Shown here piece after piece: positions 62,961-64,000 of a DNA stretch of 64,000 nucleotides; position 1 is the stretch's first letter, and every line of letters begins with the position of its first letter. Under the pieces are notes generated by a model. The model did no database searches. It was not told the origin of the DNA and worked only from the letters and a program-made list of their open reading frames with translations. This stretch comes from Halodesulfovibrio marinisediminis DSM 17456. GTDB lineage: Bacteria; Desulfobacterota; Desulfovibrionia; Desulfovibrionales; Desulfovibrionaceae. A program made the translations under genes and the position numbers. The stretch is from the NCBI RefSeq assembly GCF_900129975.1, contig NZ_FSRG01000003.1, forward strand, positions 124,001-188,000, in the 5' to 3' direction.

Positions 62961-64000
62961 TGAGCCAGGAGTTTTTAGATCCGGAAATTTTTGCTGATTT
63001 TATTATCGAAGCAAAAGAACACCTGGAGACTATCGAGCCAAACTTGCTGGAACTTGAAAAAGATCCAGAAGATATCTCGCTGCTGAATGAAATTTTTAGG
63101 CCGATGCACTCATTGAAAGGTGCATCTGGTTTTCTTGGTCTCAATAAAATGAATACACTTGCGCACCGTGCAGAGAATATTATGGATGAGTTGCGCAAGG
63201 GGACTATGGAAGCCACTCCTGCCATAATGGATGTGATTCTTGAGGCTACCGATGCATTACGCCGAATTATCGATAACCTTGAGAATGAAGGTGAGGAGGG
63301 CGACGTAGCAACTGAGCCAATTATCCAGACTCTGGATGCGTTGCTTGCTGGAGAAGAACCGACACAGGCCGCAGAACCTATTTCTTTCGAACAACCTGCC
63401 GCAGTTGAGGAAACGCCTCTTGAAGCTGTGCAGGAAGCTAGTGCTATTGATTATGAAGACGCAGAATTCGAGCCTAGTAGCCGCAATGTCGTGAACCTTC
63501 CGGAAGGAGAGCTTTATGCCCTTACTTCTTTTGGTGAAGGGCACTTACGTGATTTTATTGAAGAAGCCTTTGAAAATACCGCTGACTTGAGTAACGGTCT
63601 GCTTGAGCTTGAACAGAATCCAGAAGAGAACGATGCTCTTGTAAATGACTTGTTCCGCTTTTTTCATAATCTTAAAGGCAACAGCGGAATCATCGGTTTC
63701 AACGAGCTGAATAGTATTACGCACGAAGCGGAAACTTTGCTTAATAGAACACGCAAAGGTGAGTTGCCTGTAACTCAGGGACTTATTGATCTTTTGTTAC
63801 GTTGTGTTGATATTATTGATACGCTTGTTAGTAAGATTGATGTTGATTCCGGTCAGGTTCCGCAGTTTGATCTTTCAGAAATTTTATCTGTATTGCGCCA
63901 TGCCGTAGAACACGGTGAATTCCCCGAAGCAACCAAAGAAGAACCTGCTCCAGTTATGGAAGAAGAGTCTGTAGATGTGGCAGAAGACGTTCCAGAGTAC
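62961..64000 (+). CDS. cheA: Chemotaxis histidine kinase CheA (5' part)
   Basis: The first 346 codons of a CheA; the gene runs past the window end. It begins ATGAGCCAG with a weak GGGGAC upstream. Two histidine phosphotransfer domains are present instead of the usual one: residues 8-110 with H50 in MHSLKGASGFLG, and about 190-300 with H236 in FHNLKGNSGIIG. Acidic linkers separate them and follow the second. The dimerisation, ATPase and CheW-like domains must lie beyond the window. It works with the cheW and cheY products upstream. Confidence 0.9.

Noticed and set aside
1-64000. Search for tRNA/rRNA genes, CRISPR arrays, transposases, integrases, phage genes and restriction or toxin-antitoxin systems.
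   Set aside because: None recognised; intergenic regions lack T-loop motifs and spaced direct repeats, and all long frames belong to housekeeping-type families.

Overview
The window reads as chromosomal core genome of a marine sulfate-reducing bacterium of the Desulfovibrionaceae, most like Halodesulfovibrio. This placement is inferred from gene content and order (a seven-gene hdrCBA-flxDCBA cluster, a chemotaxis cluster containing HEAT-repeat and ParA proteins, a fused SucC-SucD) and from moderate, slightly AT-leaning composition; no rRNA or other marker is present. I recognise no tRNA or rRNA, insertion sequence, prophage or CRISPR array. Most gene ends carry clear Rho-independent terminators, many of them shared by convergent genes. 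Several genes start with GTG or TTG behind strong Shine-Dalgarno (SD) sequences, and the starts given here are chosen on that basis.

Layout. 1-8.5 kb: fxsA, a large PMT/ArnT-type glycosyltransferase with acidic tails, a MATE exporter, a thiamine-binding MTH1187 protein, a CaCA cation exchanger, a shikimate-kinase-like protein with a broken P-loop, and a ferredoxin-nitroreductase. 9-15.5 kb: a lipoprotein that looks like a GH13 trehalose-synthase relative without its catalytic residues, trmFO, and an alpha-glucan phosphorylase. 15.8-22.2 kb: dut, argD, a polar amino-acid ABC transporter (ATPase, binding protein, two permeases, with a terminator-like hairpin after the binding protein), and prmA. 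22.3-29.6 kb: dsbD, a methyltransferase, an M24 peptidase, a CoA-binding protein, a YkgJ-type cysteine-cluster protein, a DnaJ-like co-chaperone, and a YdjM-type membrane hydrolase.

29.6-37.3 kb: a candidate small structured RNA gene (about 29698-29890), then a 600-base AT-rich control region with palindromes, then hdrC-hdrB-hdrA-flxD-flxC-flxB-flxA, encoding an NADH dehydrogenase/heterodisulfide-reductase-like electron-bifurcating complex. Its genes are tightly overlapped and surely co-transcribed. 37.5-39.5 kb: fba-gap (glycolysis/gluconeogenesis) on the minus strand. 40-46.3 kb: surE; then a YhaM-like nuclease, tmk, an HDAC-family deacetylase with a C-terminal zinc ribbon, a TPR protein and a LutC-like protein. 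46.8-56.3 kb: fused succinyl-CoA synthetase, a SWIM-SNF2 helicase, an oligopeptide-binding lipoprotein, and bifunctional rel.

56.7-64 kb: a chemotaxis cluster cheB-HEAT protein-cheR-parA-cheW-cheY-cheA, with cheA running off the window end. cheY is followed by a strong terminator and cheA is preceded by a sigma-28-like promoter, so cheA may be separately controlled.

The items most worth a second look are the candidate small RNA upstream of hdr-flx, the putative GH13 pseudoenzyme lipoprotein, the hairpin inside the amino-acid transporter operon, the self-complementary inverted repeat before the MATE gene, and the unusual fusions or losses (HDAC plus zinc ribbon, P-loop-less kinase homologue, GAPDH lacking the NAD-selecting Asp).
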